22,686 nt of DNA. Origin: Clostridium sp. CAG:567 (GTDB lineage: Bacteria > Bacillota > Clostridia > TANB77 > CAG-508). The stretch lies in assembly GCA_000437855.1 (NCBI GenBank), contig FR902189.1:1423-24108 (forward strand). The letters run 5' to 3'. Numbering within the stretch: the first letter of the stretch is position 1; each line of letters begins with the position of its first letter. The notes under the pieces were generated by a model that did no database searches, was not told where the DNA came from, and worked only from the letters and a program-made list of their open reading frames with translations. The position numbers were made by a program, and so were the translations under genes. Positions 14,369 through 22,578 of this stretch are shown piece after piece.

Positions 14369-15316
14369 ATGATAGAATTTGAAAAGCCAAATATTAAATG
14401 CTTAGAAGTAAACGAAGAAAATCACTATGCAAAATTTGTATGCGAACCATTAGAAAGAGGATATGGAATTACAATAGGTAATTCTTTAAGAAGAATTTTA
14501 TTATCATCTCTTCCAGGTAGTGCAATCACAAGTGTAAAAATTGATGGTGTATTACATGAATTCTCTACAATTCCAAATGTAGTAGAAGATGTTCCAGAGC
14601 TTATAATTAACTTGAAAAGTGTATGTTTAAAACAAGATAAAAATGAAACAAAAACTTTAAGAGTTGACTTTAAAGGACCAGGAGAAGTTAAAGCAGGAGA
14701 CATAATTACAGATGGAACAGTAGAAGTATTAAATCCAGATTTACATATTGCAACAGTTTCAGAAGGTGGACATTTAGTGATGGAAATGACTGCTGAAATG
14801 GGAAGAGGTTACAATAATGCTGAAAAGAATAAAAAAACTGATCAAGCATTAGGCGTACTTCCAATTGATTCTATATATACACCTGTTAAAAAAGTTAACT
14901 ATGCAGTAGAAAATACTAGAGTTGGACAAATGATAGATTATGATAAACTAACAATCGAAGTTTGGACAAATGGAGGTTTAACTCCAGATGAAGCTTTAAG
15001 TTTAGCTGCAAAAGTTATGACAGGTCATTTAGAACTATTTATAGATTTATCAGAAACTACTAAAAACACACAAGTAATGGTAGAAAAAGAAGAATCTAAA
15101 AAAGAAAAAGTTCTTGAAATGTCAATTGAAGATCTAGAATTATCAGTTAGATCATTTAATTGTTTAAAAAGAGCAGGAATTTCTACAGTAGAAGATTTAA
15201 CAAATAAATCAGAAGCTGAAATGATGAAAGTAAGAAATCTTGGTAAAAAATCTTTAGATGAAGTAACAAATAAGTTACACGCATTAGATTTAGATTTTGC
15301 CAAGAAAGAAGAATAA
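14369..15316 (+). CDS. rpoA: DNA-directed RNA polymerase subunit alpha
   Basis: 315 residues, full length. The N-terminal dimerisation domain (about 1-230) includes RGYGITIGNSLRRILLSSLP and the VENTRVGQMIDYDKLTIEVW block. After a charged linker (about 232-250, KEESKKEKVLE) comes the C-terminal DNA- and activator-contact domain (about 251-312) with LSVRSFNCLKRAGISTVEDL and RNLGKKSLDEV. The alpha dimer scaffolds assembly of beta and beta'. AGGAGG lies upstream of the ATG. It is in the usual position before rplQ. Confidence 0.99.
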   Translation: MIEFEKPNIKCLEVNEENHYAKFVCEPLERGYGITIGNSLRRILLSSLPGSAITSVKIDGVLHEFSTIPNVVEDVPELIINLKSVCLKQDKNETKTLRVDFKGPGEVKAGDIITDGTVEVLNPDLHIATVSEGGHLVMEMTAEMGRGYNNAEKNKKTDQALGVLPIDSIYTPVKKVNYAVENTRVGQMIDYDKLTIEVWTNGGLTPDEALSLAAKVMTGHLELFIDLSETTKNTQVMVEKEESKKEKVLEMSIEDLELSVRSFNCLKRAGISTVEDLTNKSEAEMMKVRNLGKKSLDEVTNKLHALDLDFAKKEE

Positions 15317-15335
15317 GCAGAAGGAGGAAAATAAA

Positions 15336-15860
15336 TTGGCTACAAATAGAAAATTAGGTAGAACAACAGACATTAGACTAGCTATGTTAAAAACATTAAC
15401 AACTGACTTAATGTTACATGGACAAATAGAAACTACTGAAGCTAGAGCAAAAGAAGTAAAAGCAATTGCAGACAGCTTAATTTCATTAGCAGTAAAAGAA
15501 AAAGACAATTTTGAAATGGTAGATGTTAAAGTTTCTAAAGCAAAATTAGATAGCAAGGGAAACAAAGTAACAGAACTTGTAAAAAGTAAAAACGGAAAAG
15601 AATATTTAAGAGTTGTAAAAGAAACAACAACTGAAAAAAGACAAAAAGATATGCCATCAAGATTAAATGCTAGAAGAAAAATGATGAAAAACATCAATAA
15701 AGTAAAAGATAGTGAAGGAAATAACATTGATTTAACTGCAAAATTATTTAATGAAATTGCTCCTAAATATGAAGGCAGAGTTGGTGGTTACACAAGCATG
15801 CTTAAAGTAGGACCAAGAAAAGGTGATAATGCAGAAATGGTTATTTTAAAGCTAGTTTAA
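15336..15860 (+). CDS. rplQ: 50S ribosomal protein L17 with an internal insertion
   Basis: 174 residues from the TTG at 15336, chosen because AAGGAGG lies just upstream and the protein then begins MATNRKLGRTTDIRLAML like other L17 proteins. An ATG-like extension from 15297 lies inside rpoA and is unlikely. The N-terminal half (to about residue 54) and the C-terminal half (from about residue 107: MPSRLNARRKMMKNI ... FNEIAPKYEGRVGGYTSMLK) are normal. Between them lie about 50 extra, lysine-rich residues. Typical L17 is about 115-120 residues. L17 sits near the tunnel exit. Confidence 0.96.
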   Translation: MATNRKLGRTTDIRLAMLKTLTTDLMLHGQIETTEARAKEVKAIADSLISLAVKEKDNFEMVDVKVSKAKLDSKGNKVTELVKSKNGKEYLRVVKETTTEKRQKDMPSRLNARRKMMKNINKVKDSEGNNIDLTAKLFNEIAPKYEGRVGGYTSMLKVGPRKGDNAEMVILKLV

Positions 15861-15898
15861 TAATTGTTTAAAGAAGCAAATATAGGAGAGTGTGAAAT

Positions 15899-16147
15899 AT
15901 GGAAATACTAAAATATATCATATTAGTTATTTATATTATTGTATGTATAGCTTTAATTATTTTAGCAGCAGTGCAAAATAGTGAAAAGCAAGGTGCTTCA
16001 GGAACAATTACAGGTTCTTCAACTAATAACTTTTATGAACAAAATAAGGGAAGAACAAAGGAAGGCAAGCTAAAAAAGTGGACGATAATTCTTGGAATTA
16101 CATTTGCTGTATTAGCAATTGTCTTAGGAATCCTATATCTAGTATAA
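15899..16147 (+). CDS. secG: Preprotein translocase subunit SecG
   Basis: 82 residues with two hydrophobic segments (about 4-24 and 62-81), separated by a polar stretch with the family-like block LAAVQNSEKQGASGTITGSS followed by TNNF. This matches SecG, the small auxiliary subunit of the SecYEG channel. GGAG lies upstream of the ATG. It is the last gene before a terminator-like hairpin and is commonly found next to rnr in Firmicutes, as here. Confidence 0.93.
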   Translation: MEILKYIILVIYIIVCIALIILAAVQNSEKQGASGTITGSSTNNFYEQNKGRTKEGKLKKWTIILGITFAVLAIVLGILYLV

Positions 16148-16161
16148 GATGTTAAAAAAAT

Positions 16162-16190
16162 ATGCGACAGATTTTCTTCTGTCGCATTTA
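16162..16190 (+). terminator. Rho-independent terminator after secG
   Basis: ATGCGACAGA (16162-16171) pairs perfectly with TCTGTCGCAT (16178-16187) around a 6-nt loop, followed by a short T-rich stretch (TTTACTTAT). It lies 15 nt after the secG stop and is the first GC-rich hairpin after the long ribosomal array, so it is the likely end of that transcription unit. Confidence 0.75.
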
Positions 16191-16242
16191 CTTATATAAA
16201 ATAAGTAATGTATTCTAATATTTTATAACAAAATATTAGAAT
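16188..16242. repeat. Two AT-rich hairpins downstream of the secG terminator
   Basis: TTACTTAT (16188-16195) pairs with ATAAGTAA (16201-16208). Immediately after, ATTCTAATATTTT (16212-16224) pairs perfectly with AAAATATTAGAAT (16230-16242). With the terminator stem they make three consecutive hairpins in about 80 nt. Confidence 0.7.
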
Positions 16243-16400
16243 TAGGACGATTAACTGCGAATAGATCCGAAAAACTCAACAATAGTACTGAGAAGAACAT
16301 CAATATCTTGTGAAGAGGGTTCCGAGTCGACTAAAATGCTATGTGTATTCATATAGTAGTATAATATGAAAGAAATTGGGATAAAATTAAAAGGAAAAAT

Positions 16401-18206
16401 ATGAAAGAAGAAATAAAAAAAGAAAATCAAGAATTTGAAAAAGATAAATATGTAGGAGTTTTTCAAAAAAGTAAAAACTTCGGATTTGTTGTGCTTGATG
16501 ATAAAAAAATAAAAACTGATATATATATTTCAAAGAAAAATAGCAAAAAAGCAAAAAACAATCAGAAAGTAGTTGTTCAAATATTAAAGCTACCTGAAAA
16601 AAATAAAAAAGCAGAAGGTAAAATACTTGAAATATTAGGAAATATAAATCAAGCAGGGGTAGATATGATGTCTTTAATAAAAGAATATGATTTACCTTAT
16701 GAATTTCCTGAATCAGTTATAAATGAAGCAAAAGCAATAAAACAAGAGGTATCAAAAAAAGATATTCCAAATAGGCTAGATTTGAGAAATAAAATAATTT
16801 TTACTGTTGATGGAGAAGATGCAAAAGACTTAGATGATGCAGTATCAGTTGAGAAATTAAAAAATGGAAATTATCTTTTGAATGTATCTATTGCAGATGT
16901 TAGTTACTATGTACAAGAAAAGTCTAAACTAGATAAAGAAGCAATAATTAGAGGAACAAGCATATATATGCTAGATAGAGTAATACCAATGCTTCCTAAA
17001 GAACTATCAAATGGAATATGTAGTTTAAATCAAAAAGAAGATAGATTTGCAATAACAGTTTTAATGGAAATAAACTCAAAAGGAGAAGTAGTATCTTCAG
17101 ATATACAAAAAAGCATAATAAAAGTAACTAGAAGAATGAGTTATAAAGAAGTGCAAACTATACTAGATGTAATAAATAACGAAGAAGATAAAAAAATATT
17201 TAATTTAAAAGATAAAGAAAAACTTTTAGAAGAATGTAAACCATATTTTGAACACTTTAAACGTATGGAAGAATTAGCTAACATATTAAAACAAAAAAGA
17301 GAAAAAGCTGGAAGCTTATATTTAGATATTCCAGAAAGTAAAATAACACTTAATGAGCAAGGTGTAGCAATAAAAGTTGAAAAGTATGATATGTATTTTG
17401 CTAATGAAATAATTGAACAATTTATGCTAACTGCAAATGAAACAGTAGCAGAAAAATTTTATTGGCTAGAAGCTCCATTTATATATCGTGTACATGAAGT
17501 TCCAGATGAAGAGAAAATAGATGAATTAAACAAATTTTTATGGAATTTAGGATATAAAATAAAAGGAAATAAAGACAATATACATCCAAAAGCATTTGCA
17601 GAAGTATTAGAAGAAGTTAAGGGCAAACCAGAAGAAAGAGTTGTTTCTAATTTAGTGTTAAGAACATTAAAAGTAGCGCGATATGAAGCAGAGAATAAAG
17701 GTCACTTTGGAATTGCAAGTAAATATTATTGTCATTTTACATCACCTATTAGAAGATATCCAGATTTATTTATACACAGAATAATATCAAAATATTTAGA
17801 AGAAAATTACCAATTAAAAGAAAGTGAAATTGAAAAATATAGTGGACAAGCTGTAAAATATGCACAGCGTTCTTCAGAAAGAGAAAAAATTGCGCAAAAA
17901 GTAGAAAGAGATGCTGAGAGTATTAAAAAGGCTGAGTATATGCAAAGTAAAATTGGTAAAGAATATGAAGGAATTATTTCAAGTATAACATCATTTGGAA
18001 TGTTTGTAGAGCTTCCTAATACAGTAGAAGGACTTATTCATTTTGAAGATTTAGGAAATGAATACTTTATATATGATGAAGAAAGGAAAACTTTACAAGG
18101 AGAAAAGAGCAAGAAGACATATAAAATAGGAGACAGTATAAAAGTATGTGTAATATTTGCAGACAAATTAACAAGAAAAGTAGACTTTGAAAAAATTTCA
18201 AGTTAA
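16401..18206 (+). CDS. rnr: Ribonuclease R (RNB family), short N terminus
   Basis: 601 residues. This 3'-to-5' exoribonuclease degrades structured RNA and aids RNA quality control. Domains: cold-shock-like fold at about 16-75 (YVGVFQKSKNFGFVVLDDKK), RNB catalytic domain from about 125 to 465 with the metal-binding aspartates D137, D143, D145 and D146 in TVDGEDAKDLDDAV and the later YCHFTSPIRRYPDLFIHRI, then an S1 domain at about 519-601 (EYEGIISSITSFGMFVELPN). Well-studied RNase R proteins are 750-820 residues; the helix-turn-helix and part of the cold-shock region appear to be missing. AAGGA lies before the ATG. A TATAAT at 16360-16365 could be a -10 box but lacks a good -35 box. Confidence 0.95.
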   Translation: MKEEIKKENQEFEKDKYVGVFQKSKNFGFVVLDDKKIKTDIYISKKNSKKAKNNQKVVVQILKLPEKNKKAEGKILEILGNINQAGVDMMSLIKEYDLPYEFPESVINEAKAIKQEVSKKDIPNRLDLRNKIIFTVDGEDAKDLDDAVSVEKLKNGNYLLNVSIADVSYYVQEKSKLDKEAIIRGTSIYMLDRVIPMLPKELSNGICSLNQKEDRFAITVLMEINSKGEVVSSDIQKSIIKVTRRMSYKEVQTILDVINNEEDKKIFNLKDKEKLLEECKPYFEHFKRMEELANILKQKREKAGSLYLDIPESKITLNEQGVAIKVEKYDMYFANEIIEQFMLTANETVAEKFYWLEAPFIYRVHEVPDEEKIDELNKFLWNLGYKIKGNKDNIHPKAFAEVLEEVKGKPEERVVSNLVLRTLKVARYEAENKGHFGIASKYYCHFTSPIRRYPDLFIHRIISKYLEENYQLKESEIEKYSGQAVKYAQRSSEREKIAQKVERDAESIKKAEYMQSKIGKEYEGIISSITSFGMFVELPNTVEGLIHFEDLGNEYFIYDEERKTLQGEKSKKTYKIGDSIKVCVIFADKLTRKVDFEKISS

Positions 18207-18312
18207 AAACGTGCTAATGGGGACGGAGAATTTTGGCACACTTTTAGTTAAATTGTAATGTTGTTCCTAATAAGAAGTGTGCCAAAATTCTCCGTCCCCA
18301 TTAGCACGTTTT
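18206..18312. repeat. Perfect 38-bp inverted repeat with GGGGACGG core
   Basis: 18206-18243 is the exact reverse complement of 18275-18312 (38 bp, no mismatch), around a 31-nt loop. Each arm contains GGGGACGGAG, AATTTTGGCACACTT and ACGTGCTAAT. The repeat fills the space between the convergent rnr gene and the germination operon and touches the stop codons on both sides. It could end transcription in both directions (TTTT follows the stem either way). The GGGGACGG hairpin type resembles REP-like repeats I know from clostridial genomes; that comparison is from memory. Confidence 0.9.
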
Positions 18313-18481
18313 AATATATAAAATACATTGTAACAGCAAAAACAAATCCAACAATACTAAGAAAAATTAAGATTAAGCCTCCGGGCTTATTTTTATTTAT
18401 TGAAATCTCATAAAATCCATAACTAATACATTCAGTTAAAGCAAATAAAGCAAATAAAACAACTAAAAAACCAATAATCAT
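18311..18481 (-). CDS. Small membrane protein, last gene of the gerA operon
   Basis: 56 residues, ATG at 18481-18479 and TAA at 18313-18311. It starts MIIGFLVVLFALFALTECIS and has two hydrophobic segments (about 2-18 and 35-55) joined by a short polar loop (EISINKNKPGG). AAAAAGGAG lies eight bases before the ATG, a strong site, and the gene begins 14 nt after the gerAC stop, so it is very likely translated from the same message. I do not recognise the family. Small accessory membrane proteins are known in some germination operons, which makes a role beside the receptor possible but unproven. Confidence 0.7.
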   Translation of the reverse strand: MIIGFLVVLFALFALTECISYGFYEISINKNKPGGLILIFLSIVGFVFAVTMYFIY

Positions 18482-18495
18482 AAAAAATCTCCTTT

Positions 18496-19714
18496 TTAAA
18501 TACCAGTTAATAGAAAGCCAGAATCAACGACGACTTCTGAATCAATTTTAAAAAATGAATCTTGATAATGTTGTAACCAATTATATTTTTCTAACTCCTG
18601 CATAGTCTTAAAATTTTTTAAAGCATAATCTCCTAAAGAACTACAGTCAGACTTTAATTCTTTTGAAGTTTTATATAAATAATGTAATAATAATCTTTCC
18701 AAGTAATTATTAGCATACTTTTGTGTTAATTTTATTTGATCTTCAGTATTTTTATTAGATAATTGCTTAATAGAAGAAATGGTTGCATTAGCTTTAATCT
18801 TAATTTTTATATAAGGAGAACCATTTACAATTGAAACGTCAATTTTAGGTTTTGAAGTAAAATCAAAATATAAATCTATTAGATTATCTTTATCCTCTGG
18901 ATCAGGCATTGAGATGTTACAACTTTTTACACCACCAGTAATAATTAAGTGTGCAACTGTTTCAAGATGAGTTAATGTGCCAACCAATCTGTCTTGCCTA
19001 AATACGGCTGTACCAACATTCTCAACACCATTTTTAGCTTCTAAAATTTCACTACCAGAATCATCAGCACTTTTATTATTAGAAGATTGATTTGAGTTAT
19101 TTTTTGAAATTACATTTCCGAAGAAGTGCAACAGGTTGAGCAACAAAAGAAGTTATTTTATTCATAAATTGTCCAAGATTAATATTAACAATATAACCAG
19201 TGTATTCACTAGAATTAGGAAATGTTGCATAAAACTTTGTTATTAAATTTTCTAAGGTTGGTTTAACATTTGCAATATAATCTCTAGCTGAAGAAGTGCT
19301 TATAAGGATATTTGTATCAGGTCTGATTTGCACTTTATTAGCTAAAGAAAATATTTCTTCTTTAATACCAGACATTGCAATTTCTTCAGAAAATATTATA
19401 AGTTTACAATGTGACAAATTAATTTCTTTACTTGAATAAGTATTCATTAAATTAAGAGCAGCATCAATAGAAGGAGCTTCTATGGTATCCATAATTATAG
19501 ACGAACTTTCATTAGATGAACTTTCACCAGAAGCGGCACTTGGTTTAGTAAATTGAAAAGTAACTTTTAATCTTTCAGTATTCCCAACATCAATACCTAA
19601 TGCAACAATATAAGAAAGATCATCTATACTCTGAATACGATGACTACTCGTAAATGAAAAAGAAAACAATATAGCAATTAAAATAAGTGAAATATACTTA
19701 AAAGCTGTTTTCAT
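18496..19714 (-). pseudogene. gerAC: Spore germination protein GerAC (Ger(x)C family), frameshifted
   Basis: Two overlapping frames together make one GerAC-type protein. Codons 1-198 run from the ATG at 19714 and would stop soon after (near 19097). The rest (207 codons) continues in the +1 frame from the GGA at 19119 to the TAA at 18496. Skipping one base (C at 19120, within CTT CTT CGG A) joins them into 405 residues, the usual length. The N-terminal part holds DDLSYIVALGIDVGNTERLK and the C-terminal part AVFRQDRLVGTLTHLETVAH. GerAC subunits are normally lipoproteins of the germinant receptor. Here a hydrophobic leader is present but the lipobox cysteine is absent (SFTSSHRIQ). The start overlaps gerAB by 17 nt, with AAAGGA upstream. 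Whether the shift is a real mutation, a sequencing error or recoding cannot be told from this sequence. Confidence 0.85.
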
Positions 19715-20816
19715 TAATAATTCCTTTCTTTTTTTGATTTCGTAAATATTTAATATTAGCCAAGATTAAAATTATTAAATTTAGCACAAAAACTAAAATT
19801 AAAATAATATATCTGTATACAACCGTTTCTAAAAAGCTTATTTCTTGCATATTTTTAGGAATTAAAGCTGTTCCAAATATGAATAAAGTAAAAAGAGTAG
19901 AAATCCATTTGGAATACTTTAATTTTGAAATTCTTTTAAATATATTGGTTGAAAAATAAAGTACAATTGCTAAATAACATATAATAGAAAGTAGCCAAAT
20001 AAGTAAAAATAATGCATCTAATCTTTGAAAAAATCTACTAAAATCTATAAAACGAGAAGCCAAATAAATAGGAAATATTTGTTGTTCTATAATAGTAGGT
20101 GGAAAAATAAAAAGTAAAATTGCTACACTAATTAGTAGAAAAAATGCAGAAAGGCCAACAGATGTGTAAGCTACCTTTTTGAAATCTTTTTGATTTTTTA
20201 AATAAGGAGGAAGAAGGTATATACAAGCAATTCCTCCGAAAGCAAATAAATCACTTAATCCACTAAAAAATGTTGTGTAAGCTCCATTACCTAGAATTGG
20301 AAAAATTTTTTGAAAGGTAAGATTTTTCCAATTTCCTATAAATATAAAAATCATACTAATAGCAACTAATATTGTAAAAAATAAATTAGCACGAGCAATT
20401 GAGACAATATTAAGTCTATTCATAACAACAATGGTTATTAAAAACAGAATCATAATTATAGGTAAAGATGTTCTAGGAAAAAAAATAAGTTTTAAACCTT
20501 CAGAAAAACTCCTAAGTAATATACCAGTGATAAAAGTAATATAAAGTAAAAATAAAACTGAAACACCTACTTTCAAAATTTTACCACCTAAAAATTCGGA
20601 AATATCTATAATATCCGAGCCAGGGAAATGTTCCAATAACTTATATATTATAAAAATTAAAGTAAATACAATTGCACTAATATATATGACATTAAGTATA
20701 GAAGCTGATGAATGTTCAGCAACTATACTTCTGGGCAATCCTAGAATTATATGATTTATAACAATACTTAAAACAAGAATAACTGCTTCCCATTTTCCTA
20801 ACTTTTGTTCAGCCAT
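19698..20816 (-). CDS. gerAB: Spore germination protein GerAB (membrane permease-like subunit)
   Basis: 372 residues with about ten hydrophobic segments. It starts MAEQKLGKWEAVILVLSIVI. The N-terminal HIILGLPRSIVAE region and the FPGSDIIDISEFLGGKILKV loop are typical of GerAB, an APC-superfamily-like protein that senses the germinant in the spore inner membrane. It begins 13 nt after the gerAA stop with AAAGGAG upstream, and its end overlaps gerAC. It is intact. Confidence 0.95.
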   Translation of the reverse strand: MAEQKLGKWEAVILVLSIVINHIILGLPRSIVAEHSSASILNVIYISAIVFTLIFIIYKLLEHFPGSDIIDISEFLGGKILKVGVSVLFLLYITFITGILLRSFSEGLKLIFFPRTSLPIIMILFLITIVVMNRLNIVSIARANLFFTILVAISMIFIFIGNWKNLTFQKIFPILGNGAYTTFFSGLSDLFAFGGIACIYLLPPYLKNQKDFKKVAYTSVGLSAFFLLISVAILLFIFPPTIIEQQIFPIYLASRFIDFSRFFQRLDALFLLIWLLSIICYLAIVLYFSTNIFKRISKLKYSKWISTLFTLFIFGTALIPKNMQEISFLETVVYRYIILILVFVLNLIILILANIKYLRNQKKKGIINENSF

Positions 20817-20829
20817 AAAAAGCTCCTTT

Positions 20830-22548
20830 CTATTTGTATTTCCAGGTTCTACTTATATGAGATTGTGAGTTTTGTCTTTTGGTATTTAAATAGTCGGGCC
20901 TTTTTTCACGTTTCCACATAGGGTCTAAGAAAAAACCACTTTCATTTATATTTGTAATAGGGCTGTATGGAGCCATAAAGGGAACTCCAAAAGATTTAAT
21001 ACTACATAAAATTGTAACGTATATGCAAAGACCAACTGCAATTCCAAAAAATCCAGCAATATAACCTAAAAGAATAAAGCCAAACCTTAATATTCTTAAA
21101 TGATAACCAAAGTAAAAATCAGGAATAGCAAAAGATGCTATACCAGTAATTGCTACCACAATAATTAAAATAGGACTAACAATATTTGCACTAACAGCAG
21201 CTTGACCCAAAACTAAGGCTCCAACAATTCCAATAGTAGGACCAATAGGTGAAGGAACTCTTAAACCAGCTTCACGAATAAGTTCAAAAGAAATTTCCAT
21301 AAGTAAAATTTCAAAAATAATAGGAAATGGTACATTTTCCCTTGAAGCAATTACTGAAAATAATAATTCGGTCGGAAGTAATTCTTGATGAAAATCTGAA
21401 ATTGCAACATATAAACCAGGAAGTAGGAATGTTATAAAAATTGAAATTAAACGTAAAAATTTTGAAAAATTTGCAAATTGGAATTTTAAATTACTGTCTT
21501 CAGGGGAAGCAATAAAATCTGTTAATGTTGCAGGCATAATAAGAACATAAGGGTTCCCGTTAACTATTACAACAACCTTACCACTATATAAATGTTTAGC
21601 AGCTTTATCAGGCCTTTCAGTTGATATTATTTGAGGAATAGTATAATTGTTTTTGTCTTCTATTAATTGTTGAAGTTCACCACTAGAAAGCAAAGCATCA
21701 ATTTTTAAATTACTAACTCTATACTTAACTTCTGCAACTAAATCAGTATTTGCAATATCTTGCATATAACAAATACAGCACTGGGTTTTACTTAAACTAC
21801 CAACTTCAACACTTTCTATTATTAAATTTTCATTATTTATAATTCGACGAAGAAGAGAAGTGTTAGTACGAATATTTTCAACAAATCCTTCTTGTGGACC
21901 TTTGATAATAACTTCATTATTAGGAGATTCAACACTTCTTTGCTTAAAACCTTTTACATCAATATCATAAGCAATTTCAAGAGTATCAACAAATAATAAA
22001 CAGTCACCAACATTTACTCCATCAAATGCATCTTTAAAAGAATTGATTTTTTTTACACTGTTTTGTGGTAATAAACAATCAGAAATATAAGTGTCTAAAT
22101 CAAATTTTTTTACTTTTCTAACTGTAATATTATTAGTTTTTGCCTCACTTATAACTTGGTTTTGATTACCATCAAAAATATTAGCTCTATTGCGTAACAT
22201 AAGAGCTTCTAAAATATTATCATTCACAAGTGTAGAATCCACCATACCATCAATAAATAATAAAAAGGCAGAATATTGTCTATTTCTTGCAGTTAAAGTA
22301 AATTCTCTAACAACAATGTCACTATTTATCAAAGTATTATATTTAACTTTTACATATTCAAGATTAACAGAAAGGCTAGAAAAAATATTTTCAGCTTCGA
22401 AGATTTTTTCATTTTTTTCAATTTCCTCAGGTGTTCTACTATTACTTTGATTTTCGTAAGGACTAGAAAGCACGAAATTATATTCATTTTGATCAGGTGA
22501 ATCAAATACATTTTTAACGATATTTGTAAATTTATCTTTTAAATTCAT
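20830..22548 (-). CDS. gerAA: Spore germination protein GerAA
   Basis: 572 residues. The soluble N-terminal domain (about 1-340) includes VRKVKKFDLDTYISDCLLPQ, FVDTLEIAYDIDVKGFKQRS and YSGKVVVIVNGNPYVLIMPA. The C-terminal membrane domain carries several hydrophobic segments with the family blocks SVIASRENVPFPIIFEILLM, EAGLRVPSPIGPTIGIVGAL and SIKSFGVPFMAPYSP. GerAA subunits oligomerise in the spore inner membrane and are thought to form an ion channel opened on germinant binding. GGAG lies six bases before the ATG. The stop is TAG. It is the first gene of the operon, behind a sigma-G-like promoter (22579-22608). Confidence 0.96.
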   Translation of the reverse strand: MNLKDKFTNIVKNVFDSPDQNEYNFVLSSPYENQSNSRTPEEIEKNEKIFEAENIFSSLSVNLEYVKVKYNTLINSDIVVREFTLTARNRQYSAFLLFIDGMVDSTLVNDNILEALMLRNRANIFDGNQNQVISEAKTNNITVRKVKKFDLDTYISDCLLPQNSVKKINSFKDAFDGVNVGDCLLFVDTLEIAYDIDVKGFKQRSVESPNNEVIIKGPQEGFVENIRTNTSLLRRIINNENLIIESVEVGSLSKTQCCICYMQDIANTDLVAEVKYRVSNLKIDALLSSGELQQLIEDKNNYTIPQIISTERPDKAAKHLYSGKVVVIVNGNPYVLIMPATLTDFIASPEDSNLKFQFANFSKFLRLISIFITFLLPGLYVAISDFHQELLPTELLFSVIASRENVPFPIIFEILLMEISFELIREAGLRVPSPIGPTIGIVGALVLGQAAVSANIVSPILIIVVAITGIASFAIPDFYFGYHLRILRFGFILLGYIAGFFGIAVGLCIYVTILCSIKSFGVPFMAPYSPITNINESGFFLDPMWKREKRPDYLNTKRQNSQSHISRTWKYK

Positions 22549-22578
22549 ATATACTCCAAGTCAAAAAAATTCTATATT

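Noticed and set aside
15297..15335. Longer rplQ start inside rpoA
   Set aside because: It would add 13 lysine-rich residues atypical of L17, and the AAGGAGG site points to the TTG at 15336.
15290..15727. A 145-residue open frame on the - strand, antisense to rplQ
   Set aside because: It lies fully over rpoA/rplQ, has no ribosome binding site, and its hydrophobic composition is what the complement of lysine-rich codons gives.
16243..16400. tmRNA or another known RNA gene between secG and rnr
   Set aside because: smpB/ssrA are often near rnr, but no tmRNA-like ends, tRNA-like acceptor or tag reading frame are visible here.
22190..22450. An 86-residue + strand frame antisense to gerAA
   Set aside because: It is a shadow of the gerAA coding region without its own signals.
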